DNA of 64,000 bases from CAVZTX01 sp963778375. Its GTDB lineage: Bacteria > Chloroflexota > Ktedonobacteria > Ktedonobacterales > Ktedonobacteraceae. Each line of letters starts with the position of its first letter. Within the stretch, counting starts at the first letter, position 1. This document shows, piece after piece, positions 19,275 through 28,042 of the stretch. The notes beneath the pieces are model-generated. The model was not told the DNA's origin and ran no database searches. It saw only the letters and a program-made list of their open reading frames with translations. The translations under genes and the position numbers were made by a program. The stretch spans positions 142,104 through 206,103 of the forward strand of contig CAVZTX010000018.1 of assembly GCA_963778375.1 (NCBI GenBank), written 5' to 3'.

Positions 19275-19674
19275 ACTTCAGAGAATTGAAGCCAATTTGC
19301 TGGTAGAGCAGCAGCGCCATGAGACCTTCCATGTACGGGCGCACTACGTGTCGGACGTTATTCCACTGATTGGTCGACAGCCACTGGACAACGCCGCCGT
19401 GGGAGATATCATTGCTCAGCAGATGATCCCAGGTGTACTTGACATTCCATAGATGGAAGTCAAGATGCTGGCCAAAGATGGTGGTGACGATATGCTGGCC
19501 CTGGAGCCACTGAGTCAGGATGAAGTAGAGGGCGATCATCGATAGCTTGCCGAGATGCCCAAAGAAGAGGCCATAGAGCTGGCTCTGGATGAAATTGAGT
19601 ATCTTTCGACTACGCTTGAGCTGAGGTTGCTCAGCAGGGGTTTCTATGGCAATACTATTCATGACGGGTTTCAT
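19192..19674 (-). CDS. predicted membrane protein
   Basis: A 160-aa frame with a strong GGAGGAG site before its ATG. Hydrophobic segments occur near residue 45 (LSMIALYFILTQWL) and near 120 (YMEGLMALLLYQQIGF). The last 25 residues (ESQPDSVRSLPYARTAHPLAL) share DNA with the start of the next gene in another phase and look like out-of-frame translation. The two frames may be one membrane protein of about 330 aa broken by an indel near 19270. Confidence 0.55.
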   Translation of the reverse strand: MKPVMNSIAIETPAEQPQLKRSRKILNFIQSQLYGLFFGHLGKLSMIALYFILTQWLQGQHIVTTIFGQHLDFHLWNVKYTWDHLLSNDISHGGVVQWLSTNQWNNVRHVVRPYMEGLMALLLYQQIGFNSLKYEKKTEESQPDSVRSLPYARTAHPLAL

Positions 19675-19979
19675 ATTGCTCTCCTCCCATCGGATGGGTG
19701 GGCTTAGCAGTATCGCACGTACTTATGCGACATCTGTTCCTCCTTTGGAACGAATAGGTCTATATATGTGGACAGCGCATTATACACCAAAGAAGTTAGT
19801 CGCTGCGCGAGAGGAATAAAGTGACTCGCATATGTGGTTCGGCTTATGCTTCGCATGAGTTTTGAGACACCTATTTGCTGTTACAAAAATGGGGCAGGCT
19901 GTTGAAAAAGTCACTTTCCTGCTGAGCTTCATGAGACGAGCAGTATTTTTTACACGAAGGTTTGCAAAGTCTGCCGGTT

Positions 19980-20024
19980 CGTAACGCTTTCCGTAACGAT
20001 TGGGAGACGAAGGTATGCTATGAT
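19980..20024 (+). promoter_or_regulatory. direct-repeat operator and promoter of sensor paralog
   Basis: Two CGTAACG heptamers at 19980-19986 and 19992-19998 are 12 bp apart. Twenty bp later comes TATGCTATGAT, an extended -10 with TATGAT at 20019-20024 and no good -35. Nearly the same block recurs upstream of a paralogous gene at 48.86-48.91 kb, with a third copy at 51.9 kb. Tandem repeats about one helical turn apart suggest an OmpR/PhoB-like activator. Confidence 0.65.
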
Positions 20025-20142
20025 ATGGCTGAGGAAGACAAAAACCTCTCTCTGAGTCGTGGCGTTTTTCTTGCCGTGGAACAATATCATGTATGGCATA
20101 GCCAGGTGTATGGACCTATTGCGCGAGGAAAGAGTGAAAGAG

Positions 20143-21456
20143 ATGAAAACAGGGACAATGAGAACCGACGTTCGTCTGGAAGGTCGGTTGCTGTTGGTTG
20201 CCAGAGCGGTGTGGTTGGCGTTTGCCTTCTTTGAACTCATCTTGTTGAGCATCAATCTTCTCCAACCGCTCTTCGGAGGGCAGACGCTGATCTGCCCATT
20301 TACCTTTACCTGTCCCTATGACGCACCAACACTCTCGGCGCTCCAATATACGCATATTTCTCTCAGTGCGTACAACACCTATGCAACAGGATTTGGATTC
20401 CTCTCCGCGCTGATCTTTGTGGGACTCAGCGTCCTCCTATTTTGGCGGGTCTTCAACCAACCAGTGGCTCTGTTTGCCTCTATCGCCTTCCTCTTACTGG
20501 GAGCGGGAGGGCTTGCAGGAGACGTCTCAAGAATGCCACTGGCTCTACAAGTGGTCTTTAATGTGATCCAGACCCTGCTCCTGTTTTTCTGCCTTGGTTT
20601 CTTTCTGGTCACCTTTCCTGATGGGCGCTTCGTTCCTCGCTGGAGCTGGCTGATTGGCTGCACGCTTTTTGTGCAAGCCATCTTCTTCCTCCTGCCTGGC
20701 CCTTTCAATATTCTCTCCTGGCCCGTTCCGCTCTTTCTACTTGAGCTTGCGCTCGCCTGGGGCAGTCCCGTTGCGCTCCAAATCTACCGCTATCGACGTA
20801 TCTCTACCCCAGCACAGCGCCAGCAGACCAAGTGGGTCATTTTTGGACTGGCCTGCGTTATTACGGTGCTCTTGCTCACAGGCTTGGGAGGGATAGTCCC
20901 GACCACGAGTTCAGCAGGCGCGCTCTTGTATTTGGTCACAACGTCGTTGCCTACGTGGGCTTTTTTGCTCATTCCCCTGAGTATCACGATAGCTATCCTG
21001 CGCTCCCGTTTATGGGAGATTGATGTCATTATTCGTCGTACGCTGGTCTATAGTACCTTGACGGTGATCCTGGCCTTGCTTTACGTTGGACTCGTTGTCG
21101 GTTTCGAGTCGCTCATGCGGCTGTTCACCCAGGAGGCCTCGCAGTCTCCTCTCATCATTGTTGCATCGACACTGGCCATTGCCGCACTCTTTCAGCCCTT
21201 GCGCCGTCGAATACAACGGGTCATCGATCGGCGTTTCTTCCGACGCAAGTATGATGCTGCTCACACCGTAGCCGCTTTCAGCGCAACGCTACGCAATGAG
21301 GTGGACTTGAGTCAGTTGAGCGAGCACTTGCTAGCCGTCGTGCAGGAGACGATGCAACCAACGCACGTCTTCCTCTGGTTGCCTCCAGCAAAACCAGACA
21401 GACAACAGCAAACTGCTTGGAGGAGCACTCCTCCTGCTTCCTCTGACGGAAAATGA
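20143..21456 (+). CDS. multi-pass membrane sensor protein, kinase-less
   Basis: About 437 aa. The N-terminal 290 residues hold seven to eight membrane helices, including LVARAVWLAFAFFELILLSI, LLFFCLGFFLVTFPDG and LLYVGLVVGFESLM. The helices end in a conserved block RRRIQRVIDRRFFRRKYDAAHTV, followed by AFSATLRNEVDLSQLSEHL and AVVQETMQPTHVFLWL, as in the lead-in to GAF/kinase domains. No histidine kinase domain follows. Two paralogs at 47.4-50.3 kb end at the same point, so the short form is natural. The ATG at 20143 is preferred over 20059 by comparison with the paralogs. Signalling partner unknown. Confidence 0.7.
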   Translation: MKTGTMRTDVRLEGRLLLVARAVWLAFAFFELILLSINLLQPLFGGQTLICPFTFTCPYDAPTLSALQYTHISLSAYNTYATGFGFLSALIFVGLSVLLFWRVFNQPVALFASIAFLLLGAGGLAGDVSRMPLALQVVFNVIQTLLLFFCLGFFLVTFPDGRFVPRWSWLIGCTLFVQAIFFLLPGPFNILSWPVPLFLLELALAWGSPVALQIYRYRRISTPAQRQQTKWVIFGLACVITVLLLTGLGGIVPTTSSAGALLYLVTTSLPTWAFLLIPLSITIAILRSRLWEIDVIIRRTLVYSTLTVILALLYVGLVVGFESLMRLFTQEASQSPLIIVASTLAIAALFQPLRRRIQRVIDRRFFRRKYDAAHTVAAFSATLRNEVDLSQLSEHLLAVVQETMQPTHVFLWLPPAKPDRQQQTAWRSTPPASSDGK

Positions 21457-21518
21457 AGAGGTGAAAGGGTTTCTGGTTTATCTGCATTTCCAGTCTTGAA
21501 GCATGAAAGGTGACTCCA

Positions 21519-21766
21519 ATGATGGGAACCAAAGCGCGACACTTTGCTTCACTCATCAATGTTTCAGTCGAACAGTTCGGTTGAGCGTAGGATGGTATCT
21601 TGGCTATGACTTGAACGAGCCGTTATCCGATCATTCCAGTCTGACGCGCATCCGTGAGCGCTATGGCGTGGACATCTTTCGCCGCTTCTTCGATGCCATC
21701 GTGGAGCAATGCCAGCAGGAGAACTCTTCATGTCTTCAACGGGAGTATACTCATAGAAACGGATGT
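21519..21766 (+). pseudogene. IS1182-type transposase remnant
   Basis: A short relic. MMGTKARHFASLINVSVEQF, the usual N-terminus, is followed after an internal deletion and frame change by RLSVGWYLGYDLNEPLSDHS and SLTRIRERYGVDIFRRFF, typical of IS1182-family transposases. The rest of the gene is missing. Confidence 0.7.
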
Positions 21767-21884
21767 TAGACTCTAGTCTCAACATCCGTTATCTCCGTGG
21801 TTCACGAAACCCGTTGTTGTAGGGTCTCCCTGAGTCAAGGGCAAACACACATAGAAATCAGGACTTGCGGGATAGGTACTGTAC

Positions 21885-22475
21885 TTAGGACACAAATTCA
21901 CATGTTCCTATGTCAGTACCACAAAAGTACCCGCGAGGACAGTCGCAGTCGCTTTTACAAATCGGATTACTTTCCAGGACACCCCCGCAGTAGCTTGCAC
22001 CATTGTCTGGGGCACAAAAACTGCCATCAGAGCAAGCTCCGTTAGGGTTGTCACAGGGCGTGGCGCACGAGCCATTGCAGAGGCCGACCTGGCCAGAGCC
22101 ACAGCAGATGCCGTTGCTACAGTTGCCTGAACAACAGTCAGTGTTCGTACTACAGGTGCCCTCATTGGCCGTACAGGGAGTGACACACTGGCTATTCTGA
22201 CAGATCTGGTTGGTCCCACACGTATGTCCACAGGAGCCACAATTGCTGGGATTACTGCTCAGATTGGTGCAGGTGCCATGACAGCACCCTCCACTACAGC
22301 ATTGGGTATTCGTGTTGCAGCCAATGCCATTGGGCTTACAGTTGGCGAAAGCGGTGCCAATGCTGCTCAGACCTAAAAGACCGCCAATGGTGGCAGCAAT
22401 CGTTTTGAGGGCGTGACGACGTGAGGTAGCAGTCGCCAGGGCTTTGGTCAGTTCGTCAAACTGAGACGGTTCCAT
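21885..22475 (-). CDS. Tat-exported cysteine-rich protein
   Basis: About 196 aa when started at the ATG at 22475. A twin-arginine signal (SRRHALKTIAATIGGLLG, cleavage near FANC) is preceded by a short cytosolic segment (MEPSQFDELTKAL) common in Chloroflexota Tat proteins. The exported part has about 36 Cys in knot-like blocks such as TQCCSGGCCHGTC, SNCGSCGHTCG and TDCCSGNCSNGICC, so it is likely a disulfide-rich extracellular protein. Such Cys/Gly blocks resemble those in myxobacterial and Chloroflexota surface proteins. Function unknown. Confidence 0.7.
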   Translation of the reverse strand: MEPSQFDELTKALATATSRRHALKTIAATIGGLLGLSSIGTAFANCKPNGIGCNTNTQCCSGGCCHGTCTNLSSNPSNCGSCGHTCGTNQICQNSQCVTPCTANEGTCSTNTDCCSGNCSNGICCGSGQVGLCNGSCATPCDNPNGACSDGSFCAPDNGASYCGGVLESNPICKSDCDCPRGYFCGTDIGTCEFVS

Positions 22476-22704
22476 CTCTTGTCCGTCCTTTCTGGATGCA
22501 TCCCCATCACGCATGGGAGAACGCAGAGCATCCACTCGGGTGAAAAATAGCGCAAAGGGTGAGAACGATGCGGGTCAAACAGTATCAAGGATATACGTAT
22601 AGATGCGTCTTTTCAAGTAGTATACCTGAGCTTCAGAGAATAAACAAGCAAGCTACTCATTAAAAGATGAGCAAGTATTCCTCTTCTCGCTACCAGGTGG
22701 TCAA

Positions 22705-23541
22705 CTAGACGCCGCTATAGGCGGAGAATCCTCCATCTACCGGCACCACAATCCCAGTGACGAAGGCCGATGCTGGACTTACCAGCCACAACAGCGTTCC
22801 AACCAGGTCTTCCGGCGCACCTAATCTTGCTGCTGGTGTATGGCCCAAAATGGTTTGTCCACGGGGGGTCAAGCCGCCGCTCTGAGTATCGATCATCAGG
22901 AAGCGATTTTGGTCAGTAAGAAAGAAGCCGGGGGCGATGGCGTTGACACGGATGTGGGGGCTGTATTCCTGGGCCATGTGGACGGCGAGCCATTGGGTGA
23001 AGTTGGCGATGGCGGCTTTGGCGGCGCTGTAGGCGGGGATGCGGGTGAGGGGGCGGAGGGCGTTCATGGAGGCGATGTTGACGATGCAGCCGTGGCCGCG
23101 GTCGGCTATGCTGCGGCCGAAGACTTGACAGGTTTGGAAGGTGCCGGTGAAGTTGAGGTTGAAGACGTTGTCGATGGCTTGGATGTCGAGGTCGAAGAAG
23201 GTGCGGTCGGGTGTGGTGGTGGCTTGGGGTTGGTTGCCTCCGGCGGCGTTGATGAGGATGTCGATGGGGCCGAAGGTGGTGGTGATTTGTTCGAGGGCTT
23301 GTTCGAGGTTGGGGCGGTTGGTGATGTCGCAGGCGATGCCGAGGGCGTGACCGCCTTCGGTTTGAATTGCGTGGGCTACTTTTGCGGAGGATTCGGGGTG
23401 GAGGCTGAGGATGGCGACTTGAGCGCCGGATTGGGCGAGGGCGTGGGCCATGGCTGTTCCTAGTGCGCCGCTGCCGCCGGTGATTACGGCTGTTTGGCCC
23501 TGGATGTTGAAGAGGGATTGGGGGTTTATGTTGTTGGTCAT
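22705..23541 (-). CDS. short-chain dehydrogenase/reductase, sugar-acid type
   Basis: A 278-aa SDR oxidoreductase. The NAD(P)-binding motif is TGGSGALGTAMA, NAAGG follows at residue 95, and the catalytic Ser-Tyr-Lys set is seen in NIASMNAL and YSAAKAAI. The C-terminus ends VPVDGGFSAYSGV as in D-mannonate oxidoreductase and gluconate 5-dehydrogenase-like enzymes, so a hexonate or ketohexonate substrate is likely. It overlaps the upstream phosphoesterase by 4 nt (ATGA). The coding strand is exceptionally C-rich, visible as GGT/GGCG runs on the plus strand. Confidence 0.85.
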   Translation of the reverse strand: MTNNINPQSLFNIQGQTAVITGGSGALGTAMAHALAQSGAQVAILSLHPESSAKVAHAIQTEGGHALGIACDITNRPNLEQALEQITTTFGPIDILINAAGGNQPQATTTPDRTFFDLDIQAIDNVFNLNFTGTFQTCQVFGRSIADRGHGCIVNIASMNALRPLTRIPAYSAAKAAIANFTQWLAVHMAQEYSPHIRVNAIAPGFFLTDQNRFLMIDTQSGGLTPRGQTILGHTPAARLGAPEDLVGTLLWLVSPASAFVTGIVVPVDGGFSAYSGV

Positions 23542-24371
23542 GATGATTGATCCTCACTTTTTCCCTTCTGGTTCTTAGCACGTCGGCCGGCCTGGAAGAA
23601 GCCTGGGTCGGATGAGGTGATGCGTTCTCCACGCATATATGCGATTAGAAAGGCAGGAGTGGGATGACGTGAGTGCTCGATGGCTTTGATGACTGCTTCG
23701 TGATCGTAGTCCACGCGCCGCAACTGGATGCTGTAACCGTGCTCATCGGCATCTAGAAGAACATAGGTGGCCTGCAGGCCTGGTGTGACCGGGTTGCTGA
23801 CGCTGCCTAGATTGATGACACGCATCTTGCCAACCTGACGATCGAGCGGCACGTGGGTATGCCCTACGATGACTACATCTGCCTCACAGCCGACCAGCAG
23901 TTGTTCCAGTTTGTCATCGCTGTGCCTGGGCTGGATACCGGGTCCGTCGTCTCTGCCTGGAGAAGCATGTACGCCGAGTAAGCGCGTGCCATTCGGTAGT
24001 GTCAAACGAACTTCAAGCGGCAAGTTTGTGAGCCAGTCTAGCCAACCCGCAGCGCTGAGATAACCCCTTGTCCAGGAGAAGTTTCTTGCCAACTCGATGA
24101 CCTGGGGAAGCAAAGTGGAATCTTCCAGGGCTTTCTCCGGCGGCACTGGAAGATCTTCCGTCACGACATAGCGATCGGTATTGCCACGTGTGAAACTGGC
24201 ATGAGGGAGGGATGTAAGTTTCTCAAGTGGGGTGACGGGATCGTAGCCAAGAGCGGCGAAATCACCTAGTATCCAGTAGGCATCAACCTCGCCCTGACTA
24301 TGGATATCGGCCAGAACTGCATCCATAGCGAGAGGATTCCCGTGAATATCTGAAAGGATGGCTAGACGCAT
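23538..24371 (-). CDS. metallophosphoesterase, YfcE/MJ0936-like
   Basis: A 277-aa calcineurin-like phosphoesterase. All metal-binding blocks are present: LAILSDIHGN at the N-terminus, ILGDFAALG, RGNTDRYV, GVHASPGRDDG and VIVGHTHVPL. The ATG at 24371 is chosen because AAAGGAG lies 6 nt before it. The C-terminal tail is charged (GRRAKNQKGKSEDQSS). It probably hydrolyses a phosphodiester or phosphomonoester in the cytosol. It is translationally coupled to the SDR gene, which may be chance or reflect sugar phosphate metabolism. Confidence 0.85.
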   Translation of the reverse strand: MRLAILSDIHGNPLAMDAVLADIHSQGEVDAYWILGDFAALGYDPVTPLEKLTSLPHASFTRGNTDRYVVTEDLPVPPEKALEDSTLLPQVIELARNFSWTRGYLSAAGWLDWLTNLPLEVRLTLPNGTRLLGVHASPGRDDGPGIQPRHSDDKLEQLLVGCEADVVIVGHTHVPLDRQVGKMRVINLGSVSNPVTPGLQATYVLLDADEHGYSIQLRRVDYDHEAVIKAIEHSRHPTPAFLIAYMRGERITSSDPGFFQAGRRAKNQKGKSEDQSS

Positions 24372-24530
24372 GAGCAACTCCTTTGTTCTCTTTTGCTATG
24401 ATATTGGCTAATTCTGCATTGTATCATGCCTTAGAGATGGGGCGTAGCTCATACTTAGATCAATTTATCTGGAAAAATGTGGAATGGTTCACCTTCTTAG
24501 CATTGACAAGGGGGCAATTTTTACAATATA

Positions 24531-24818
24531 TTGGAATTGATTGAGCGTAGTTGTTACATGAAAGGCGAGATTGAAACAATGAGGAATGCGTTGAGAATGC
24601 GTTTCTGGTTTGAAACGGTTGTTGCGATTGTGACGGGTATTTTGTTCGTCATTACGCTGGTGTGGCATGATTGGGTGGAGATTATCTTCAATGTTGATCC
24701 AGATCAGGGGAGTGGGCTGCTCGAATGGTCGATTGTGGCGGCTTTGTTGGTCGTGACGATCGTGCTTTTTGTGCTGGCGCGATATGAATGGCGAAAGGCC
24801 AGGACTGCTGTTGCCTGA
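24531..24818 (+). CDS. small two-helix membrane protein
   Basis: Up to 95 aa, with the start uncertain among ATGs at 24558, 24579 and 24594. Two hydrophobic helices are seen: ETVVAIVTGILFVITLVW and WSIVAALLVVTIVLFVLARY, separated by a short acidic loop, with a basic C-terminal tail. This topology is common in Actinobacteria and Chloroflexota proteins near ABC transporters, but no transporter is nearby. Function unknown. Confidence 0.6.
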   Translation: MELIERSCYMKGEIETMRNALRMRFWFETVVAIVTGILFVITLVWHDWVEIIFNVDPDQGSGLLEWSIVAALLVVTIVLFVLARYEWRKARTAVA

Positions 24819-24853
24819 AGACAAGTCTGGCTTGTCTGTTTTTGTTTGTGATG

Positions 24854-25010
24854 GACGCTGAGCACGTTTTTTAGCTACCGTACGATACTGCTGGCGAATT
24901 CGGGAGCAGTTCCCCCAGGCCAGGGGCGCGATAAATCTGGCCCCTACGAACGAGCGCCAGTATTTCGCTAGCAGTATCAGTACAGAGCATTAAGAACGTG
25001 CTCAGCGTTC
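24854..25010. mobile_element. MITE-like element with 45-bp inverted arms
   Basis: The left arm (about 24854-24898, GACGCTGAGCACGTTTTTTA through ACTGCTGGCGAA) pairs with the inverted right arm (about 24964-25010, ending in CGTGCTCAGCGTTC) with a few mismatches. A REP-like hairpin, GGGGCGCGATAAATCTGGCC plus CCTAC, sits in the middle at 24923-24947. The structure would also fold as a long hairpin between the convergent membrane-protein and trpB2-like genes and may act as a bidirectional terminator. Confidence 0.7.
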
Positions 25011-25017
25011 GTTATTT

Positions 25018-26382
25018 TTAGACTACCTGGGGCATGCGCTGCTGGGCGGCGGCGACGGCTTCGGCTGGATATTCGTAGTCTTGCAGTTTTCCGGCGAAGT
25101 AGGCGTCGTAGGCACCCATGTCAAAGTGGCCGTGCCCGGATAGGTTGAAGAGGATGACCTGCTGATGTCCGGCTTCTTTGGCTTTCAGAGCTTCGTCGAT
25201 GGCTGCGCGAACGGCGTGTCCAGCTTCTGGCGCGGGGATGATGCCCTCGCTGCGAGCGAATTGGACCGCGGCCTCGAAGACAGCGTTCTGGTGATAGGCC
25301 TGTGCCTGGATGATGCCTTCATCGTAGAGTAGCGAAATCAGGGGTGCCATGCCGTGATAGCGCAGTCCACCTGCGTGGATACCAGGGGGAATGAAATCAT
25401 GGCCCAGGGTATGCATTTTGGCAAGCGGGGTCATACCAATGGTATCACCGAAATCATAGGCATAGACGCCCTTGGTCAGGCTGGGACAGGCCATTGGTTC
25501 CGCCGCGAGGAAGCGCGTGTTCAGTCCTTCGCGCAGGGCTTTACCGATGAAGGGGAAGGCGACTCCGGCGAAATTGCTGCCGCCACCAACGCATCCAATG
25601 ACAACATCGGGGTATTCACCGGCTTTATCAAATTGGAGTAGGGCCTCTTCTCCGATGATGCTCTGATGCATCAAGACGTGGTTCAGGACGCTGCCCAGCG
25701 AGTACTTGATCTTGCCGCCGCTCGTGGCTGCGACTTCAACGGCCTCGCTGATGGCGATGCCGAGGCTGCCGAGATTCTCCGGGTCTTGCGAGAGGATGCT
25801 GCGGCCTGCTGCTGTGAGGTTGGTGGGACTGGCGTGTACGGTTGCTCCATAGGCTTCCATCATGTTTCTACGATAGGGTTTCTGCTGGTAGCTGATCTTG
25901 ACCATGAAGACTTCGATGTCCACGTCAAAGAATGCACCTGCCATCGATAGCGCCGATCCCCATTGTCCGGCACCTGTTTCGGTCGAAATCTTGCTGACTC
26001 CTTCTTGCTTGTTGTAGTAGACCTGAGCGACGGCGGTATTGGGCTTGTGGCTGCCTACGGGGCTGACTCCTTCGTACTTGTAGTAAATATGAGCAGGGGT
26101 ATCCAGCGCTTTTTCCAGGCGATGTGCGCGGAAGAGCGGACTGGGTCGCCACTGGGTGTAGACCTGACGTATCGGCTCCGGTATCTCGATATAGCGCTCG
26201 GTGCTGACTTCTTGCATGATGAGCGCCATCGGAAACAGCGGGGCAAGGTCGTCGGGGGTGACGGGTTGCTTGGTGCCTGGATGCAAAAATGGTTCGGGTG
26301 GCTTTGGCAGGTCGGCTGCAATGTTGTACCAGGTACGAGGCATTTCGTCTTCGGTCAAGAGATATTTGGTGTGGTCGGGCAT
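25018..26382 (-). CDS. tryptophan synthase beta chain, TrpB2 type
   Basis: A 454-aa PLP enzyme that joins indole and serine to make tryptophan. It is the longer TrpB2 form, with the extra N-terminal region (MPDHTKYLLTEDEMPRTWYN) and an RPSPLFRAHRLEKAL start to the core. The PLP lysine is in GSHKPNTA (TrpB1 has GAHKIN), the Glu in ISTETGAGQWGSA, and the phosphate-binding loop is VGGGSNFAG. AGAGGAGC lies before the ATG at 26382; the longer frame to 26496 lacks a site. No trpA is near, as is usual for TrpB2, which may salvage indole. Confidence 0.9.
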   Translation of the reverse strand: MPDHTKYLLTEDEMPRTWYNIAADLPKPPEPFLHPGTKQPVTPDDLAPLFPMALIMQEVSTERYIEIPEPIRQVYTQWRPSPLFRAHRLEKALDTPAHIYYKYEGVSPVGSHKPNTAVAQVYYNKQEGVSKISTETGAGQWGSALSMAGAFFDVDIEVFMVKISYQQKPYRRNMMEAYGATVHASPTNLTAAGRSILSQDPENLGSLGIAISEAVEVAATSGGKIKYSLGSVLNHVLMHQSIIGEEALLQFDKAGEYPDVVIGCVGGGSNFAGVAFPFIGKALREGLNTRFLAAEPMACPSLTKGVYAYDFGDTIGMTPLAKMHTLGHDFIPPGIHAGGLRYHGMAPLISLLYDEGIIQAQAYHQNAVFEAAVQFARSEGIIPAPEAGHAVRAAIDEALKAKEAGHQQVILFNLSGHGHFDMGAYDAYFAGKLQDYEYPAEAVAAAQQRMPQVV

Positions 26383-26517
26383 GGTTTGCTCCTCTCGTAG
26401 CAGCAATAAACGATTTACAGTATTGTTAAGCGTAAGCTGTAGTGGGTGGATTGTCAAGGGCAATGCGGTAGGGCGGTAGCAAGGGATTGCCAGCATAGGC
26501 GTGAATTGAAGCCGCCC

Positions 26518-26614
26518 CCGCCTCAGCAGGGCAACCGCAAGGGATTGCCCCTACGAGAGACGAAGACCGCCTCAGCAGGGCAACCGCAAGGGATTGCCCC
26601 TACGAGAGACGAAG
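26518..26614 (-). repeat. tandem pair of REP-like hairpins, GGGCAA/TTGCCC subtype
   Basis: Two nearly identical copies of a 49-nt unit, each with GGGCAACCGCAAGGGATTGC then CCCTAC and a tail gagagacgaag. The hairpins lie at 26529-26554 and 26578-26603, between the start of trpB2 and the end of the lyxose-isomerase-like gene. Confidence 0.85.
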
Positions 26615-26636
26615 CGCTCCGTGAAGCTTATATGGT

Positions 26637-27180
26637 CTATTCGACTACAGTGGTACGCTGAATGTCGGGGTCGGTGAAGATGTCGAATTCGTCGCGGCTG
26701 TGGGTTGAGAATTCCGAGACGATTGCGCCTTCGTCGCCTGCTTGAAACCAGTGGAGGGTGTTGGGTGGGATGGTGTATTGCTGTCCTGGTCGCAGTGTGA
26801 TTTCGTGCCAGACGGTATAGGTGCCCTCGCGTTCCTTTGGTACTTGTGCGTATGAGATTGGTGGTGGGTTCGCCTTCGACGTAGAGGTAGACTGTGCCCC
26901 AGCGGCAACGGAATGTTTCTTCTTTGCCGGGATCATCGCCGATTGGAGGATGGCGATGTTCGGGACATGTTTGGTGGGGGAATAGGACTAGTTCTTTGGC
27001 ACAGACGCGATCCGTGTTGATGTACACAACAAGTTCGAGGCCAGTGGTTTCGAGCTGGCCGAGGCCGAAGTCGGCTACTTCGATGTTGAGGCTTTCTTCG
27101 GGGGTTAATACTATTCCTGCATGGTGCAGATATTGGCGTGCTCGGGTTCGGGCGTCTGCAAGTTGTTGGCTGGTGAGCAT
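26637..27180 (-). pseudogene. D-lyxose ketol-isomerase-like cupin, one frameshift
   Basis: Two frames together give a cupin of about 180 aa that closely follows the YdaE/D-lyxose isomerase family. The first holds EVADFGLGQLETTGLELVVY, CPEHRHPP and GKEETFRCRWG with the metal-binding His, His and Glu; the second continues from YTVWHEITLRPGQQYTIPP to LHWFQAGDEGAIVSEFST with the last His. The break is near 26855, between VEGEPTTN and YAQVPKEREG. AAAGGAG precedes the ATG. Intact enzymes interconvert D-lyxose and D-xylulose or related sugars. Confidence 0.75.
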
Positions 27181-27272
27181 GATACGTCTCCTTTCTGATA
27201 CAGGTTAAATATGCATTCAGGGATTCTTTAAGAGCAATTATATTTCTTGCGGCTAGTTCTTTGAAGCCCCGC

Positions 27273-27560
27273 TCAAGTAACCAGGGGATTTCTGCCAGGT
27301 GACGTAAAAGACGGTAGAGGGAAAGTAGCTGCTTTTTGAGCGATGGTGTATTCATGCCGAAGGGCTTTTTCTGCTAGATAGACCTTTAAGATGATGTGGA
27401 GATTTTCAGCTAAGAAGAGGGCGCGGTCGGGCTGAAGATACAGGGACTTTAAGGTATCTTTCGACCCACTGATGCGGATAAGCATTCTTGTTGCCGCTAG
27501 TTCGAGTTCTCGGTTTATGAATGTGTTGTCCATTGATAAAGGGGCTACTCTCTGCTTCAT
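27273..27560 (-). CDS. hypothetical protein coupled to acetyltransferase
   Basis: A 95-residue frame whose ATG overlaps the stop of the acetyltransferase gene (ATGA), which argues that it is translated. It is mainly helical (NRELELAATRMLIRISGS; FLAENLHIILKVYLAEKALR). A second phase from 27355 (LLSLYRLLRHLAEIPWLLER) also looks protein-like, so the gene may continue past an indel near 27340. No family recognised. Confidence 0.45.
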   Translation of the reverse strand: MKQRVAPLSMDNTFINRELELAATRMLIRISGSKDTLKSLYLQPDRALFLAENLHIILKVYLAEKALRHEYTIAQKAATFPLPSFTSPGRNPLVT

Positions 27561-28042
27561 TCCAGGTCGTAACGAAACACTAGCATATCACGTAGAGGAA
27601 TACCACGATCCACTATTGGCGGTTGGATATAGGCGAAGTAGTCGCGGCGAATCTCGAACATGCGGAAGCCGCATTTCTGGTAGAAGGCAATGTTTTCAAG
27701 GGAGGAATTTGCTGTGCCAACCAGGAGTGATTGGCCTCCACGCTTACGCAGTTCATGCTGTAAGGTTTGCATAATTTGCTTGCCATAACCATGTCCGCGT
27801 TGGGTCTCGGCTACGGCGATGTAGATGATTTCACTGGGCTGATGTTCCTGCCAGCGCACTACGGCGGCTCCGATGAGTTGATTGTCGAGTCTGGCTGCGT
27901 AGACGGTGCAGGTAGGATCGAGGAGGGCAGCACGAACGCGCTCCTCGCCTTCTTCGGCGGCTGAGAGGATTGGGAGCAAAGATATTGACTCATTACTAGC
28001 AATCTGTTCAGTTACAAGGAACATAGTGTCCTCCCTCTTCAT
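27557..28042 (-). CDS. GNAT-family N-acetyltransferase
   Basis: A 161-aa single-domain acetyltransferase. The acetyl-CoA binding motif is AETQRGHGYGKQIMQTL near residue 85, and the beta-bulge region with FYQKCGFRMFEIRRDYF near 128 is typical of the fold. The ATG at 28042 overlaps the TldE stop by 4 nt (ATGA), and its own stop overlaps the next small gene. It is therefore the third gene of a tightly coupled TldD-TldE-GNAT-small protein unit. Substrate unknown; peptides or antibiotics are common targets. Confidence 0.85.
   Translation of the reverse strand: MKREDTMFLVTEQIASNESISLLPILSAAEEGEERVRAALLDPTCTVYAARLDNQLIGAAVVRWQEHQPSEIIYIAVAETQRGHGYGKQIMQTLQHELRKRGGQSLLVGTANSSLENIAFYQKCGFRMFEIRRDYFAYIQPPIVDRGIPLRDMLVFRYDLE

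Noticed and set aside
20059..21456. Sensor gene truncated by the IS1182 remnant
   Set aside because: Both paralogs end at the same position, so the short C-terminus is natural.
22840..23463. A 207-codon plus-strand frame rich in Gly, Val, Ala and Asp
   Set aside because: It is the antisense shadow of a strongly biased SDR gene, which has all family motifs on the minus strand.
26518..26614. CRISPR array (two 49-nt repeats)
   Set aside because: The units are in direct contact with no unique spacers and match dispersed REP hairpins; no cas genes are present.
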